A stretch of DNA of 64,000 bases from Labilibaculum antarcticum (GCF_002356295.1 NZ_AP018042.1:4372361-4436360), one strand, 5' to 3'; shown: positions 27,439-35,189, counted from the stretch's first letter. The notes: a model not told the origin generated them from the sequence alone. Numbers and translations: made by a program.

Positions 27439-28596
27439 TTAGTTTATATTATTTGAGAATATCGACGGAGCAATATCTCTTAAATTGTATCTGGAAGCCA
27501 TTGCTTCACCATAAGCGCCGGCAGAACGTATTGCTATGATATCATTTCTTTTTGTAGCTGGCAGGCTAACCGATTTTCCAAAACAATCGGATGATTCGCA
27601 AATAGGTCCAACCACATCGTAATTTTCAGTTTCTCCATTGGAACTTAAGTTCTCAATTTTGTGATAAGCCTGATAAAGGGCCGGTCGCAGCAATTCGGTC
27701 ATGCCGGCATCTAAAATTGCAAATTTGGTTTTCACCCCGTTTTTAACGTATAAAACTTTAGAAATTAAGCTGCCACATTGAGCAACCATCGATCTTCCCA
27801 ATTCGAAATGAAGTTCCTGATTTGGATCCAGTTCTAAAAATTCATCGAAAATTGCAAAAAAGGTCACAAAATCGGGTATCGGATTCTTATCAGGATGTTT
27901 GTAATCTACACCAAATCCGCCACCAACATTGATGTGATCAACAATAATTTGTCGGTCAGCAAACCACTGTTTGATTTCATTGATCCGAATACACAAGCCT
28001 TTGAATACGCTCAAATCGGTAATTTGAGATCCAATGTGAAAATGCAATCCAATTAATTCAATGTTTTTGTAAGTAGCAAGACCTTTAAGAACATCATCAA
28101 ATTCCCAACGGCTAATTCCAAATTTATTTTCTTCAACTCCGGTTGTGATGTAATGATGAGTATTTGCATTTACGTTAGGGTTGATGCGAATGGCAATTTT
28201 GGCAATTTTATTGCTTTTTTCAGCCAGTTCATTAATCAATTCCATTTCGGGAATCGATTCACAATTGAAGCAAAAAATTTCAGTATCTAATGCCGTTTGG
28301 ATTTCCTGATCGGATTTACCAACACCTGCATATACAATTTTATTAGAAGGATATCCTGATTCCAAAGATCTTTTGATTTCATTTCCACTTACACAATCGG
28401 CACCAAAGCCATACGATTGAATTTTAGACATGATATTTGGATTGGCATTTGCTTTTACGGCATAATGCACGTGATATCCGTATTTAGATGACTCTTTTTT
28501 AATAATCTCCAAAGTGTTTTGAAGAATCTCCATATCGTAATAGTAGAATGGAGTAGGTATGTTTGAGAATTCGTTGATTCTTGAGCTGTTAAACAT
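27439..28596 (-). CDS. lysA: Diaminopimelate decarboxylase
   Basis: A roughly 385-residue fold-III PLP enzyme that converts meso-diaminopimelate to L-lysine and CO2, the last step of lysine synthesis. The Schiff-base lysine is Lys48 in VHYAVKANAN. The HFHIGSQI loop and the C-terminal CESSD motif, with the active-site cysteine contributed across the dimer, are present. I place the start at ATG 28596 (MFNSSRINEF); the longer frame would run into lysC. The gap to lysC is 25 nt, so they form a lysC-lysA operon sharing the upstream attenuator. Confidence 0.92.
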   Translation of the reverse strand: MFNSSRINEFSNIPTPFYYYDMEILQNTLEIIKKESSKYGYHVHYAVKANANPNIMSKIQSYGFGADCVSGNEIKRSLESGYPSNKIVYAGVGKSDQEIQTALDTEIFCFNCESIPEMELINELAEKSNKIAKIAIRINPNVNANTHHYITTGVEENKFGISRWEFDDVLKGLATYKNIELIGLHFHIGSQITDLSVFKGLCIRINEIKQWFADRQIIVDHINVGGGFGVDYKHPDKNPIPDFVTFFAIFDEFLELDPNQELHFELGRSMVAQCGSLISKVLYVKNGVKTKFAILDAGMTELLRPALYQAYHKIENLSSNGETENYDVVGPICESSDCFGKSVSLPATKRNDIIAIRSAGAYGEAMASRYNLRDIAPSIFSNNIN

Positions 28597-28621
28597 GATA
28601 AAAAAAATATGAAAACGACAA

Positions 28622-29932
28622 TTAAAATAAATGACTACTAAGTGCCCTAAGGGCTGCAACTTTATTTTCTTGATTTACCAAAACAGAAATGTTGTGTTTG
28701 CTGCCTCCGTAGGAAATCATACGCAATGGCGTAGATTCAAGTGCTTCCAGTACCTTTTTAGCACTGCCTGCCGATTCTGAAATAAAATCGCCAACAATAC
28801 AAATTATCGATTGGTTCCTGTCTATTTCAACAAGGCCAAATTTCAATAATTCAGATTCTATTTCCGCTAAATGAGTATCATCATCTATTGTGAGAGAGAT
28901 AGCTACTTCCGAAGTGGTAATCATATCGATTGGAGTCTTATATATTTCGAATATTTCAAACACCTTACGCAGAAAACCATAAGCCAACAGCATTCTTCCT
29001 GATTTAATTTTTACTGCTGTAATTCCATCTTTGGCTGCAATTGCTTTAATCCCTTTGCCAACCATATCACCTGTTATTAGAGTTCCTTCATCCGATGGGC
29101 TAAGTGTGTTTTTTAAACGAACAGGAATGCTATATTGCTGACATGGCATTATGCTTGAAGGGTGCATTATTTTTGCTCCAAAATAAGCCAACTCTGCGGC
29201 TTCATCAAACGACAATTGCTTAAGAGCCTTAGTATTCTCTACAAAGCGGGGATCGTTATTGTGAAATCCGTCTATATCTGTCCAAATTTGAACCTCGTCG
29301 GATTTGATGGCCGCACCAATTAAAGAGGCGGAATAATCACTTCCCCCACGCTTTAAGTTGTCAACCTCTCCATAAGTATTTCTGCAAATAAATCCTTGAG
29401 TGATAAAAAGTTTCTGATTAGGATATTGTGCCAGTTCACGTTCCAGATTTTCTTTAATGTAGTAGGAATCAGGTTCTCCATCCTTGTCAATTCTCATGAA
29501 ATTTAAAGCCGGTAGAAATACGGAATCAACACCAATTTCAGTCAAATAATAATGAAAAAATGCAGTCGAAATTAATTCACCTTGTGCTAAAATTGCTTTT
29601 TCCTGTAAAGCAGTAAAGCTCCGGTAAACAAAGTTTCGAATATAATTAAAATGAGATGTGATTAACTCATTCCCTTTTTCCTTTCCCTTTGTGCTAGTGA
29701 ATAATTCCTCAATTCGAACTCTATATTGTGCTTCTAAATTCGTGATTTTTTCATCTGCCTTCTCCATCTCCCGTTTATACAATAGATCAGCTATCTCAAC
29801 AAGAGAATTTGTCGTGCCGGCCATGGCCGATAGAACTATGATTCTGGATTCATCACTTTGAACCAGTTGGGCAAGATTTTTAATTCTTTCAGGTGATCCA
29901 ACAGAGGTACCACCAAATTTTAAAACTTTCAT
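28622..29932 (-). CDS. lysC: Aspartate kinase
   Basis: A 436-residue kinase that phosphorylates L-aspartate at the head of the lysine/threonine/methionine pathway. The N-terminus KFGGTSVGSPERI binds the substrate and ATP, and FITQGFICRN and RGGSDYSASLIGAA form the nucleotide site. Two ACT domains occupy residues about 300-436 (ITAVKIKSGRM, IICIVGDFI) and normally give feedback inhibition by lysine or threonine. Being co-transcribed with lysA, and preceded by a Lys-rich leader peptide and terminator, this isozyme is probably lysine-controlled. Confidence 0.92.
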   Translation of the reverse strand: MKVLKFGGTSVGSPERIKNLAQLVQSDESRIIVLSAMAGTTNSLVEIADLLYKREMEKADEKITNLEAQYRVRIEELFTSTKGKEKGNELITSHFNYIRNFVYRSFTALQEKAILAQGELISTAFFHYYLTEIGVDSVFLPALNFMRIDKDGEPDSYYIKENLERELAQYPNQKLFITQGFICRNTYGEVDNLKRGGSDYSASLIGAAIKSDEVQIWTDIDGFHNNDPRFVENTKALKQLSFDEAAELAYFGAKIMHPSSIMPCQQYSIPVRLKNTLSPSDEGTLITGDMVGKGIKAIAAKDGITAVKIKSGRMLLAYGFLRKVFEIFEIYKTPIDMITTSEVAISLTIDDDTHLAEIESELLKFGLVEIDRNQSIICIVGDFISESAGSAKKVLEALESTPLRMISYGGSKHNISVLVNQENKVAALRALSSHLF

Positions 29933-30026
29933 TGGTTACTAATTTTAGTTTTGCCATTTCATTTGGAAATGGAAGGTGTTTAAGCTGATAACTATATTAT
30001 AAGCTTGTGGCTTTTAATTTTCTCTC

Positions 30027-30056
30027 AAAAAAAGCCTGCAGAATTTCTGCAGGCTT
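30027..30056 (-). terminator. Attenuator terminator in the lysC leader
   Basis: On the minus strand AAGCCTGCAG, loop AAATT, CTGCAGGCTT, then seven T residues: a perfect 10-bp stem with a T-run. It lies about 95 nt upstream of the lysC ATG and about 46 nt after a Lys-rich leader peptide, the standard position for a transcriptional attenuator. It could alternatively terminate the gene ending at 30265. Confidence 0.75.
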
Positions 30057-30101
30057 ATATATCTTATTCGATAGCTTTACATTAATTCAGATCACATAAC
30101 G

Positions 30102-30158
30102 TCAAAAACGTTTATTGCGTTTATAATGCTTCTTATATATTAATGTAATAGCGATCAT
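30102..30158 (-). CDS. Putative lysine leader peptide (18 aa)
   Basis: ATG at 30158 opens an 18-codon frame, MIAITLIYKKHYKRNKRF, ending in TGA at 30104-30102. Four of 18 codons are Lys (AAG AAG, later two AAA), with two Arg. The sequence AACGT-TTTTG-ACGTT around the stop can form a small hairpin. Read with the terminator downstream and the lysC-lysA operon, this is what a ribosome-mediated attenuator looks like: when Lys-tRNA is scarce the ribosome would stall in the Lys codons and the terminator would not form. Upstream sequence CGAAATAA is a weak ribosome site. The antiterminator pairing was not resolved by eye. Confidence 0.65.
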   Translation of the reverse strand: MIAITLIYKKHYKRNKRF

Positions 30159-30264
30159 TTATTTCGTTTTTTATTTGACGGTGTAAAGTTGTGTAAAATT
30201 ATTTATTATTCCAATCAAAATTATTCAACTTGTTAAAATATTAACTATCGAAAGGGTAATTATA

Positions 30265-30609
30265 CTAAAATAATATTCCATTCCAGCCCCAAAAACCTCT
30301 GGGGACATCCATAAATTCAATATAAACTCGATCTTTTGCAATCTCTAATTTCTCAGCAGCCAAACAAGCAAACTTGTTCGATAGATCTTTTGTTTTAGTA
30401 TCGGGTAAACCAATGCTTTTTAATTGAAGAAATAAAGAAGGCTCTTCACTTCCACCCAGAGTCATTTCTACTTTTGGTTCAAATGCAGTCATTACATATT
30501 TCTCAGGTTTACTTAATTCCATCGATATTAAAATTGAGCATTCTTTTAGAAAAATTTGTTGCTCAATGCTCGAAAAGCTCTTGTTGGTCTGAACTTTTAA
30601 ATAAGGCAT
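30265..30609 (-). CDS. MIF/phenylpyruvate tautomerase-family protein
   Basis: A 114-residue protein of the tautomerase superfamily. Pro2 directly follows the initiator Met (MPYLKVQTN) and would be the catalytic base after Met removal. The sequence YVMTAFEPKVEMTLGGSEEPSLFLQLKSIG follows the MIF pattern, including the segment that builds the trimer active site. The conserved C-terminal part (RVYIEFMDVPRGFWGWNG) also fits. Bacterial members interconvert keto and enol phenylpyruvate, though the biological substrate is often unknown. It stands alone between the lysC leader and the ArsC/Spx-like gene. Confidence 0.85.
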   Translation of the reverse strand: MPYLKVQTNKSFSSIEQQIFLKECSILISMELSKPEKYVMTAFEPKVEMTLGGSEEPSLFLQLKSIGLPDTKTKDLSNKFACLAAEKLEIAKDRVYIEFMDVPRGFWGWNGILF

Positions 30610-30740
30610 AGTTAAAAGGTTTAAGATTAAATTTTATTCCTAATTATATGAATAATGAGTTTCTATTCAAGAAAAATAAATGGTTGAGACACTTAAGTTA
30701 TTATTAAATGAGAGAATTACAAAATTAGGGAATTACTTCT

Positions 30741-31097
30741 CTATATTGAGTGAAGCTCTTTTATGGCACTCGCTACAACTTCTTTAGAGTTCCCAACAAA
30801 AATTTGACTTCCAATAATTACAACTGGTCTTTTTAAAAATGTGTACTCATTCAAAATTAAATTTTTGTATTCTTCTTCACTTACATCTTTATCTTTTAAA
30901 TTGAGCTCTTTGAATTTAATTGCTCTGCGACTGAATAAACTTTCATAACTACCAGATAATTCCGCCATTTGGTTTAGCTGTTCTTCACTTATTTTATCGG
31001 TCTTTATGTCTTGTAGTATAAAATCTGCACCCGGATTTAGATCTTTGATGATTCTCTTACAAGTTGAACAGCCGGATAGGTGATATATTTTTTTCAT
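30741..31097 (-). CDS. ArsC/Spx-family thioredoxin-fold protein
   Basis: A 118-residue member of the glutaredoxin-dependent ArsC/YffB/Spx superfamily. The N-terminal HLSGCSTCKR carries a CxxC (Cys10, Cys13), and later RRAIKFKELNL and EYTFLKRPVVIIGSQIFVGN match the family, including the cis-Pro region (KRPVV). True ArsC enzymes reduce arsenate, while YffB and Spx have other redox or regulatory roles, so arsenate reductase activity is uncertain. A conserved leader of about 115 nt abuts its start codon, the same one found before the unrelated LMW-type arsC at 34767. Confidence 0.8.
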   Translation of the reverse strand: MKKIYHLSGCSTCKRIIKDLNPGADFILQDIKTDKISEEQLNQMAELSGSYESLFSRRAIKFKELNLKDKDVSEEEYKNLILNEYTFLKRPVVIIGSQIFVGNSKEVVASAIKELHSI

Positions 31098-31214
31098 ATG
31101 ATTATAATTTGATTTTTAGTTGCCATATAGCCTGTCCCGAATTTATCGGGGGAACTTACCATGCTGGAATAATTATCTTCCTGTGTGTCAAAATCACTTT
31201 GGCATGGACGTTTT
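31098..31214 (-). promoter_or_regulatory. Conserved 5' leader element, copy A
   Basis: Read toward the gene: CATGCCAAAGTGATTTT, then GACACACAGGA, an ATTATTCCAGCATGGTAA segment, a CCCGA-TAAAT-TCGGG hairpin, and an A/T-rich run ending at the ATG at 31097. Copies B (34657-34766) and C (53117-53233) share the same order, orientation and distance to their start codons. Here CCATGC and GCATGG can form a 6-bp outer stem. Confidence 0.7.
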
Positions 31215-31222
31215 ATATTCAT

Positions 31223-32122
31223 TTACTGATTCGTGTTATTGGTAATGATCTGAATTATTTCTTCTGCTTGTTTTAGGTTTATGCTTTGTGTTTGTATGGC
31301 AAAGTATTTATTGGAATAAGTAGTTTTCACACCTTGCCATAATTCTTTTATTTCTTTTTTCTCAATTAAATCCTTACACATACTAAAGGGTAACAAACAC
31401 AATCCGTTGTTGTGTTGAATTGCATCGAGAATGGCATTCAAATTTGGGATCACATATCTTGGTTTAAAATAGGGCCGTTTTTTGAAATTATCAGACCAGA
31501 ACGATTTTATGGTTTCCATTTTATGTGAGTAAGCATACCAATCTTGTTGCGACAACCACTTCTCCGCTTCATCCATTTTCTTTTCATAAATTAATTGGTT
31601 GAAAGGTATGGTATCCAGGTCCTTACTGTTTATAAGCAACAATTCTTCTTTGTAAAATGGGGTGTATTTAATATCCTTATAGCTGCTTTGGTCCGTTGTG
31701 ATGAGTAAATCAAGCTGTTTTCGAAATAACTTATCCTGTAATTCTTCTGTTTCTCCGAACAGAAACTCCACATCCATTTCTAGTTGGCTAAGAATTGGGG
31801 AAAAGGCATAGTGGAATACTTCCATATACATTCCAATCTTTATTTTTGGCCTGTTTAATAATGTTTTTCGCTTAAAATTATCTTCAGTCTTTTCAAGTTG
31901 AGCAACGGCCTCTTCAATCTGATTATACAATTGAATGCCATTGGGTGTAGGCAGCATTCTTCGTGGTTTTCGTTCAAATAATTGAACTCCCATATAAGCT
32001 TCCAGAGAAGATAATTGCTGGCTTACACCTGGTTGGGTAATCAATAAACTTTCCGCAGCGCCGGTTAATGTGCCACGTTCATAAATTGCTTTAAAGGTTC
32101 GATACCATTCTAAATTCAACAT
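31223..32122 (-). CDS. LysR-family transcriptional regulator
   Basis: A 299-residue LysR protein with an N-terminal winged helix (RGTLTGAAESLLITQPGVSQQLSSLE, residues 15-40) and a C-terminal effector domain of about 200 residues. It is divergent from the DJ-1-like and YqhD-like genes with 95 nt between start codons, the standard layout for a LysR regulator controlling its neighbour. An inducer such as an aldehyde or electrophile is inferred from those neighbours. The effector half is divergent from the well-known OxyR and CysB types and lacks an OxyR-like cysteine pair. Confidence 0.88.
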   Translation of the reverse strand: MLNLEWYRTFKAIYERGTLTGAAESLLITQPGVSQQLSSLEAYMGVQLFERKPRRMLPTPNGIQLYNQIEEAVAQLEKTEDNFKRKTLLNRPKIKIGMYMEVFHYAFSPILSQLEMDVEFLFGETEELQDKLFRKQLDLLITTDQSSYKDIKYTPFYKEELLLINSKDLDTIPFNQLIYEKKMDEAEKWLSQQDWYAYSHKMETIKSFWSDNFKKRPYFKPRYVIPNLNAILDAIQHNNGLCLLPFSMCKDLIEKKEIKELWQGVKTTYSNKYFAIQTQSINLKQAEEIIQIITNNTNQ

Positions 32123-32164
32123 GTTGCTATAAATTATTTTATATAAATGTATAAAAAGAATAAC

Positions 32165-32195
32165 TTTTTTTATAGCAAAACAGGTATTAACTTTG
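32165..32195 (+). promoter_or_regulatory. Promoter of the DJ-1/yqhD operon
   Basis: TAACTTTG (32188-32195) fits TAnnTTTG, with TTTT (32165-32168) 19 nt upstream in place of TTTG. A good ribosome site, AAAGGAG, lies before the ATG at 32218. Confidence 0.5.
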
Positions 32196-32217
32196 TTTTA
32201 AATAATAAAGGAGAATC

Positions 32218-32889
32218 ATGAGTAAAGTTTTATTTGCAGTAACCAGTCACTTTAAAGATGCTTCGGGATGGGAATCGGGTTGCTATGTATTAGAGGTCGC
32301 AGTTCCTTATTTTCATTTGATAAAAAATGGAGTGGAAATTGACTTCGTTTCGCCGCTTGGAGGACGAGTACCTGTAAAGCAATGCGATTTGGATGCAGCT
32401 AAAGTAAAATCTTTTTTTGCAGATAAAATGGCCAGTGAAAAATTTTACTCTTCAAAATTACCCGAGGAGGTTGATTCCAATGACTATGATGCCATTTATT
32501 TCCCGGGAGGTCATGGTGTTGTTTTTGATTTACCACACTGCAAGGGAATTGCAAAAATAGCAGGGGAAATATATGATAAAGGGGGTGTTGTTTGTGCTGT
32601 TTGTCATGGTGGAGCAGGACTGCTAAATGTAAAGTTAGCTGATGGTTCTTTATTGATAAAGGGTAAAAAATTGACTGCTTTTAGCAATAAGGAAGAAGAA
32701 GCAATAGGAACAGATCAGAAAGTGCCTTTTTTGTTGGAGACAGCTTTGGTAGAAAAGGGAGCAAATTATTCTTGTGTTGCAAATTGGCAAGAGTACGTGG
32801 TGGTTGAAGGAAGACTAATAACGGGGCAAAATCCTGCTTCAGATTTAGAAATGGCGAAAGAATTAGTCAAATTATTAAAGGAAAAATAG
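32218..32889 (+). CDS. DJ-1/PfpI (Hsp31-like) family protein
   Basis: A 223-residue cytoplasmic protein with the DJ-1/type-1 glutamine amidotransferase fold. The nucleophile elbow is VCAVCHGGAGLL (Cys followed by His), preceded by DAIYFPGGHGVV carrying the conserved glutamate-like turn. Family members act as glyoxalase III, deglycase-like or chaperone enzymes and protect against methylglyoxal and other reactive carbonyls. The gene is followed 30 nt later by a YqhD-type aldehyde reductase and is divergent from a LysR regulator, supporting a carbonyl-stress role. A strong Shine-Dalgarno supports the ATG at 32218. Confidence 0.85.
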   Translation: MSKVLFAVTSHFKDASGWESGCYVLEVAVPYFHLIKNGVEIDFVSPLGGRVPVKQCDLDAAKVKSFFADKMASEKFYSSKLPEEVDSNDYDAIYFPGGHGVVFDLPHCKGIAKIAGEIYDKGGVVCAVCHGGAGLLNVKLADGSLLIKGKKLTAFSNKEEEAIGTDQKVPFLLETALVEKGANYSCVANWQEYVVVEGRLITGQNPASDLEMAKELVKLLKEK

Positions 32890-32919
32890 AATTAGATAAT
32901 TAATATAACTACAATAAAA

Positions 32920-34071
32920 ATGGAAAATTTTGATTTTTACAATCCAGTAAACATCCTTTTTGGAAAAGGAAAAATTGCAGAAATAAATAAGCATATTCCT
33001 AAAGATGCTAAGATTTTAATGACTTACGGTGGTGGCAGCATTAAGAAGAATGGTGTTTATAATCAGGTAATGGATGCCTTAAAAGGCTACAAAATCGTAG
33101 AATTTGGAGGTATTGAACCTAATCCGCGCTTCGAGACTTTAATGAAAGCTGTTGAAGTTGTTAAATCTGAAAAGATAGATTTCCTTCTTGCAGTTGGTGG
33201 TGGTTCGGTAGTTGACGGAACAAAATTTATTGCGGCAGCGACCTACTTTGAAGGCGATGCATGGGATATTTTGGCTAAGCGGGCACCAATAACCAAAGCA
33301 GTTGATTTAGGTGCTGTTTTAACTTTGGCAGCAACAGGTTCCGAGATGAATAATGGTGGAGTAGTTACAAAGGCCGCAACAAAGGAGAAAATACCTTTTA
33401 GTAATCCATTGCTATTTCCAAAGTTCTCCGTTTTAGATCCGGAAACAACTTATTCATTGCCGAAAAGACAACTTACTAATGGTGTCGTTGATGCCTTTGT
33501 ACACGTAATGGAGCAATATCTAACTTATCCGGTAAACTCTCCGGTTCAGGACCGCTTTGCCGAGGGAATTCTTCTTACTTTATTGGAAGAAGGCCCAAAA
33601 GAATTGGCTTCGGATACTCCTAACTATGAGCGCAGAGCAAACTTAATGTGGGCTGCTACTATGGCCTTAAATGGTTTGATCGGTATGGGTGTGAAAAGCG
33701 ATTGGGCTACACATATGATTGGTCATGAGCTAACTGCTTTCCATGGTATTGATCATGCTGTAACCTTGGCAATTGTTCTTCCTGGATTATTGACTCATTT
33801 GAAAGAGAAAAGAGGCGAGAAATTATTGCAGTATGCCGAAAGAGTGTGGAACATTACAGAAGGAACTGATGAGGAGAAAAAGACCCTAGCTATTGAGAAA
33901 ACAGAAGCATTTTTTAACCAGGTTGGAATTGCAACTCGTTTAAGTGATCACAACGTTGGGCAGGATAGTATCAATACTATTGCCAAACGATTCGAAGAAA
34001 AAGGTTATGTAGGTATGCTTCCCGATGTTGAGGTGAAGGATGTTGCTAAAATTCTTCAGGCTAGACTATAG
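32920..34071 (+). CDS. yqhD: Iron-containing alcohol dehydrogenase / aldehyde reductase (YqhD type)
   Basis: A 383-residue group III metal-dependent dehydrogenase. The NAD(P)-binding half has GGGSVVDGTKFIA, and the metal site includes DAFVHVMEQYLTYP and WATHMIGHELTAFHGIDHA with the His ligands. The latter closely follows the E. coli YqhD/BDH pattern. These enzymes reduce short-chain aldehydes, such as butanal, acrolein or methylglyoxal, with NADPH. It is the second gene after the DJ-1-like protein and ends at a strong terminator, so the pair forms an aldehyde-detoxification operon under the divergent LysR gene. Confidence 0.92.
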   Translation: MENFDFYNPVNILFGKGKIAEINKHIPKDAKILMTYGGGSIKKNGVYNQVMDALKGYKIVEFGGIEPNPRFETLMKAVEVVKSEKIDFLLAVGGGSVVDGTKFIAAATYFEGDAWDILAKRAPITKAVDLGAVLTLAATGSEMNNGGVVTKAATKEKIPFSNPLLFPKFSVLDPETTYSLPKRQLTNGVVDAFVHVMEQYLTYPVNSPVQDRFAEGILLTLLEEGPKELASDTPNYERRANLMWAATMALNGLIGMGVKSDWATHMIGHELTAFHGIDHAVTLAIVLPGLLTHLKEKRGEKLLQYAERVWNITEGTDEEKKTLAIEKTEAFFNQVGIATRLSDHNVGQDSINTIAKRFEEKGYVGMLPDVEVKDVAKILQARL

Positions 34072-34097
34072 ACTTGTTAAATATTGAATAGATAGAG

Positions 34098-34126
34098 GCT
34101 GCACTTGTATAAGTGCAGCTTTTTTT
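34098..34126 (+). terminator. Terminator after yqhD
   Basis: GCTGCACTT-GTAT-AAGTGCAGC followed by seven T residues, 27 nt past the yqhD stop. Confidence 0.9.
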
Positions 34127-34159
34127 AGTGTTAATAAATTGTGAAATTTATCAATTTGA

Positions 34160-34191
34160 TTTGTGATCACAAAATCTATGTCGTATGTTTG
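34160..34191 (+). promoter_or_regulatory. arsR promoter with overlapping palindromic operator
   Basis: TTTGTGATCACAAA (34160-34173) is a perfect 14-bp palindrome. Its first four bases form a -33 TTTG, followed after exactly 20 nt by TATGTTTG (34184-34191), a match to TAnnTTTG. An ArsR dimer bound there would block RNA polymerase, the usual autoregulation of ars operons. Confidence 0.7.
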
Positions 34192-34231
34192 CGTCATTAG
34201 AAATGGGAGTGATTGATATTTGCTGAGAATT

Positions 34232-34561
34232 ATGAGAAAATTAGATTTATTTGAAGAAGGCCAACAAGAAATAGCTGCAATGGCAAAAGTATTGTCGCAT
34301 CCGGCACGAATTGCAATCCTGCAATTTTTAGCGGCAACACCAACTTGTATTTCAGGTGATATTTCTGACTTTTTACCACTAAGCAGAACTACTGTTTCTC
34401 AGCATTTAAAAGATTTAAAATCTGCCGGATTAATAAAGGGTGAAGTCGAAGGTTTAAAAATCAAGTATTGTTTGAACAAAAAAGGAATTGAAAAACTGAA
34501 GCAATCATTCGGTGATCTTTTGGAGGAAATAACTCCTGAAGAAGAAAAGAATTGTTTGTAA
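34232..34561 (+). CDS. arsR: ArsR/SmtB-family metalloregulator
   Basis: A roughly 109-residue winged-helix repressor. The recognition helix reads LPLSRTTVSQHLKDLKSAGLI. The segment before it (AATPTCISGDISDFL) holds one cysteine, and a second lies at the C-terminus (EEEKNCL), so metalloid binding may use non-classical cysteine positions; the typical ELCVCDL motif is absent. Start at ATG 34232 (MRKLDLF); an upstream in-frame TTG is unlikely. It should repress itself and the downstream arsC-acr3 pair until As(III) binds. A palindrome overlaps its promoter. Confidence 0.88.
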   Translation: MRKLDLFEEGQQEIAAMAKVLSHPARIAILQFLAATPTCISGDISDFLPLSRTTVSQHLKDLKSAGLIKGEVEGLKIKYCLNKKGIEKLKQSFGDLLEEITPEEEKNCL

Positions 34562-34656
34562 ATAATTAATATAAATCAGAATGAGAAAAGAGCAAGCAGC
34601 ATACTGAAATGTTTTCAGATCTAAGCTCGCACATCTCATCTCTAAATAAGAAATAT

Positions 34657-34766
34657 GAAACGTCCATGCCAAAGTGATTTTAACACACAGGAGGATGATT
34701 ATTCCTGAATGGTAATCCCGAAAGCTTTCGGGACCATATTGCAAATCAAAAACAAATTATAATTAT
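34657..34766 (+). promoter_or_regulatory. Conserved 5' leader element, copy B
   Basis: Between arsR and arsC, directly abutting the arsC ATG. It has CATGCCAAAGTGATTTT, ACACACAGGAGG, ATGATTATTCC, then CCCGAAAGCTTTCGGG, a perfect 8-bp palindrome where copies A and C have CCCGA-TAAAT-TCGGG. An internal AGGAGG precedes a six-codon frame, M-I-I-P-E-W, that could be a leader peptide. CAGGA/TCCTG can pair. Confidence 0.7.
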
Positions 34767-35189
34767 ATGAAAGTATTGGTTTTGTGTACAGGGAATTCAT
34801 GCAGAAGTCAAATGGGTGAAGCAATTTTACGTGAAATTAACCCGGAATTGGAAGTTGTTTCAGCTGGAACAAAAATTGCCGATCAGGTTCATCCTTTGGC
34901 AGTGAAGGCTATGGCCGAAATAGGTATTGATATTAGTTCGTTACGTCCAAAAATGGTTGATGTATTTTTAGAAGAAGGAGTTGATTTCCTAATTTCAGTA
35001 TGTGGTGGAGCAAAAGATGCCTGTCCTGCGTTTTTTGGACCTGTTGGCACTCGCTTGCACATTGGTTTCGACGATCCTGCTTATGCTGAAGGAACAGAAG
35101 AGGAGATTTTTAATGTATTCAGACGTGTACGCGATGAAATTCGTAGAGATTTTGCAAAGTTTAACGAAGACTATATATTGAATAAATAA
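34767..35189 (+). CDS. arsC: Arsenate reductase, low-molecular-weight phosphatase type
   Basis: A 140-residue LMW-PTP-fold arsenate reductase. The P-loop CTGNSCR (Cys7-Arg13) holds the nucleophile, and Cys79 and Cys86 ([10 protein letters not shown]) are the redox pair used with thioredoxin in the S. aureus-type enzyme. DDPAY includes the general acid Asp. It reduces As(V) to As(III), which the next gene's Acr3 expels. The stop overlaps the acr3 start by 1 nt (TAATG). It is separated from arsR by a roughly 205-nt region holding conserved leader copy B. Confidence 0.92.
   Translation: MKVLVLCTGNSCRSQMGEAILREINPELEVVSAGTKIADQVHPLAVKAMAEIGIDISSLRPKMVDVFLEEGVDFLISVCGGAKDACPAFFGPVGTRLHIGFDDPAYAEGTEEEIFNVFRRVRDEIRRDFAKFNEDYILNK

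Noticed and set aside
31064-31276. Three short frames (31064-31276 plus, 34505-34744 minus, 53139-53384 plus) share a CxKITLA peptide and looked like a small protein family.
   Set aside because: They read the conserved leader element antisense to the real downstream gene. Their starts and C-termini differ, and only the stretch opposite the element is shared, so it is DNA/RNA conservation.
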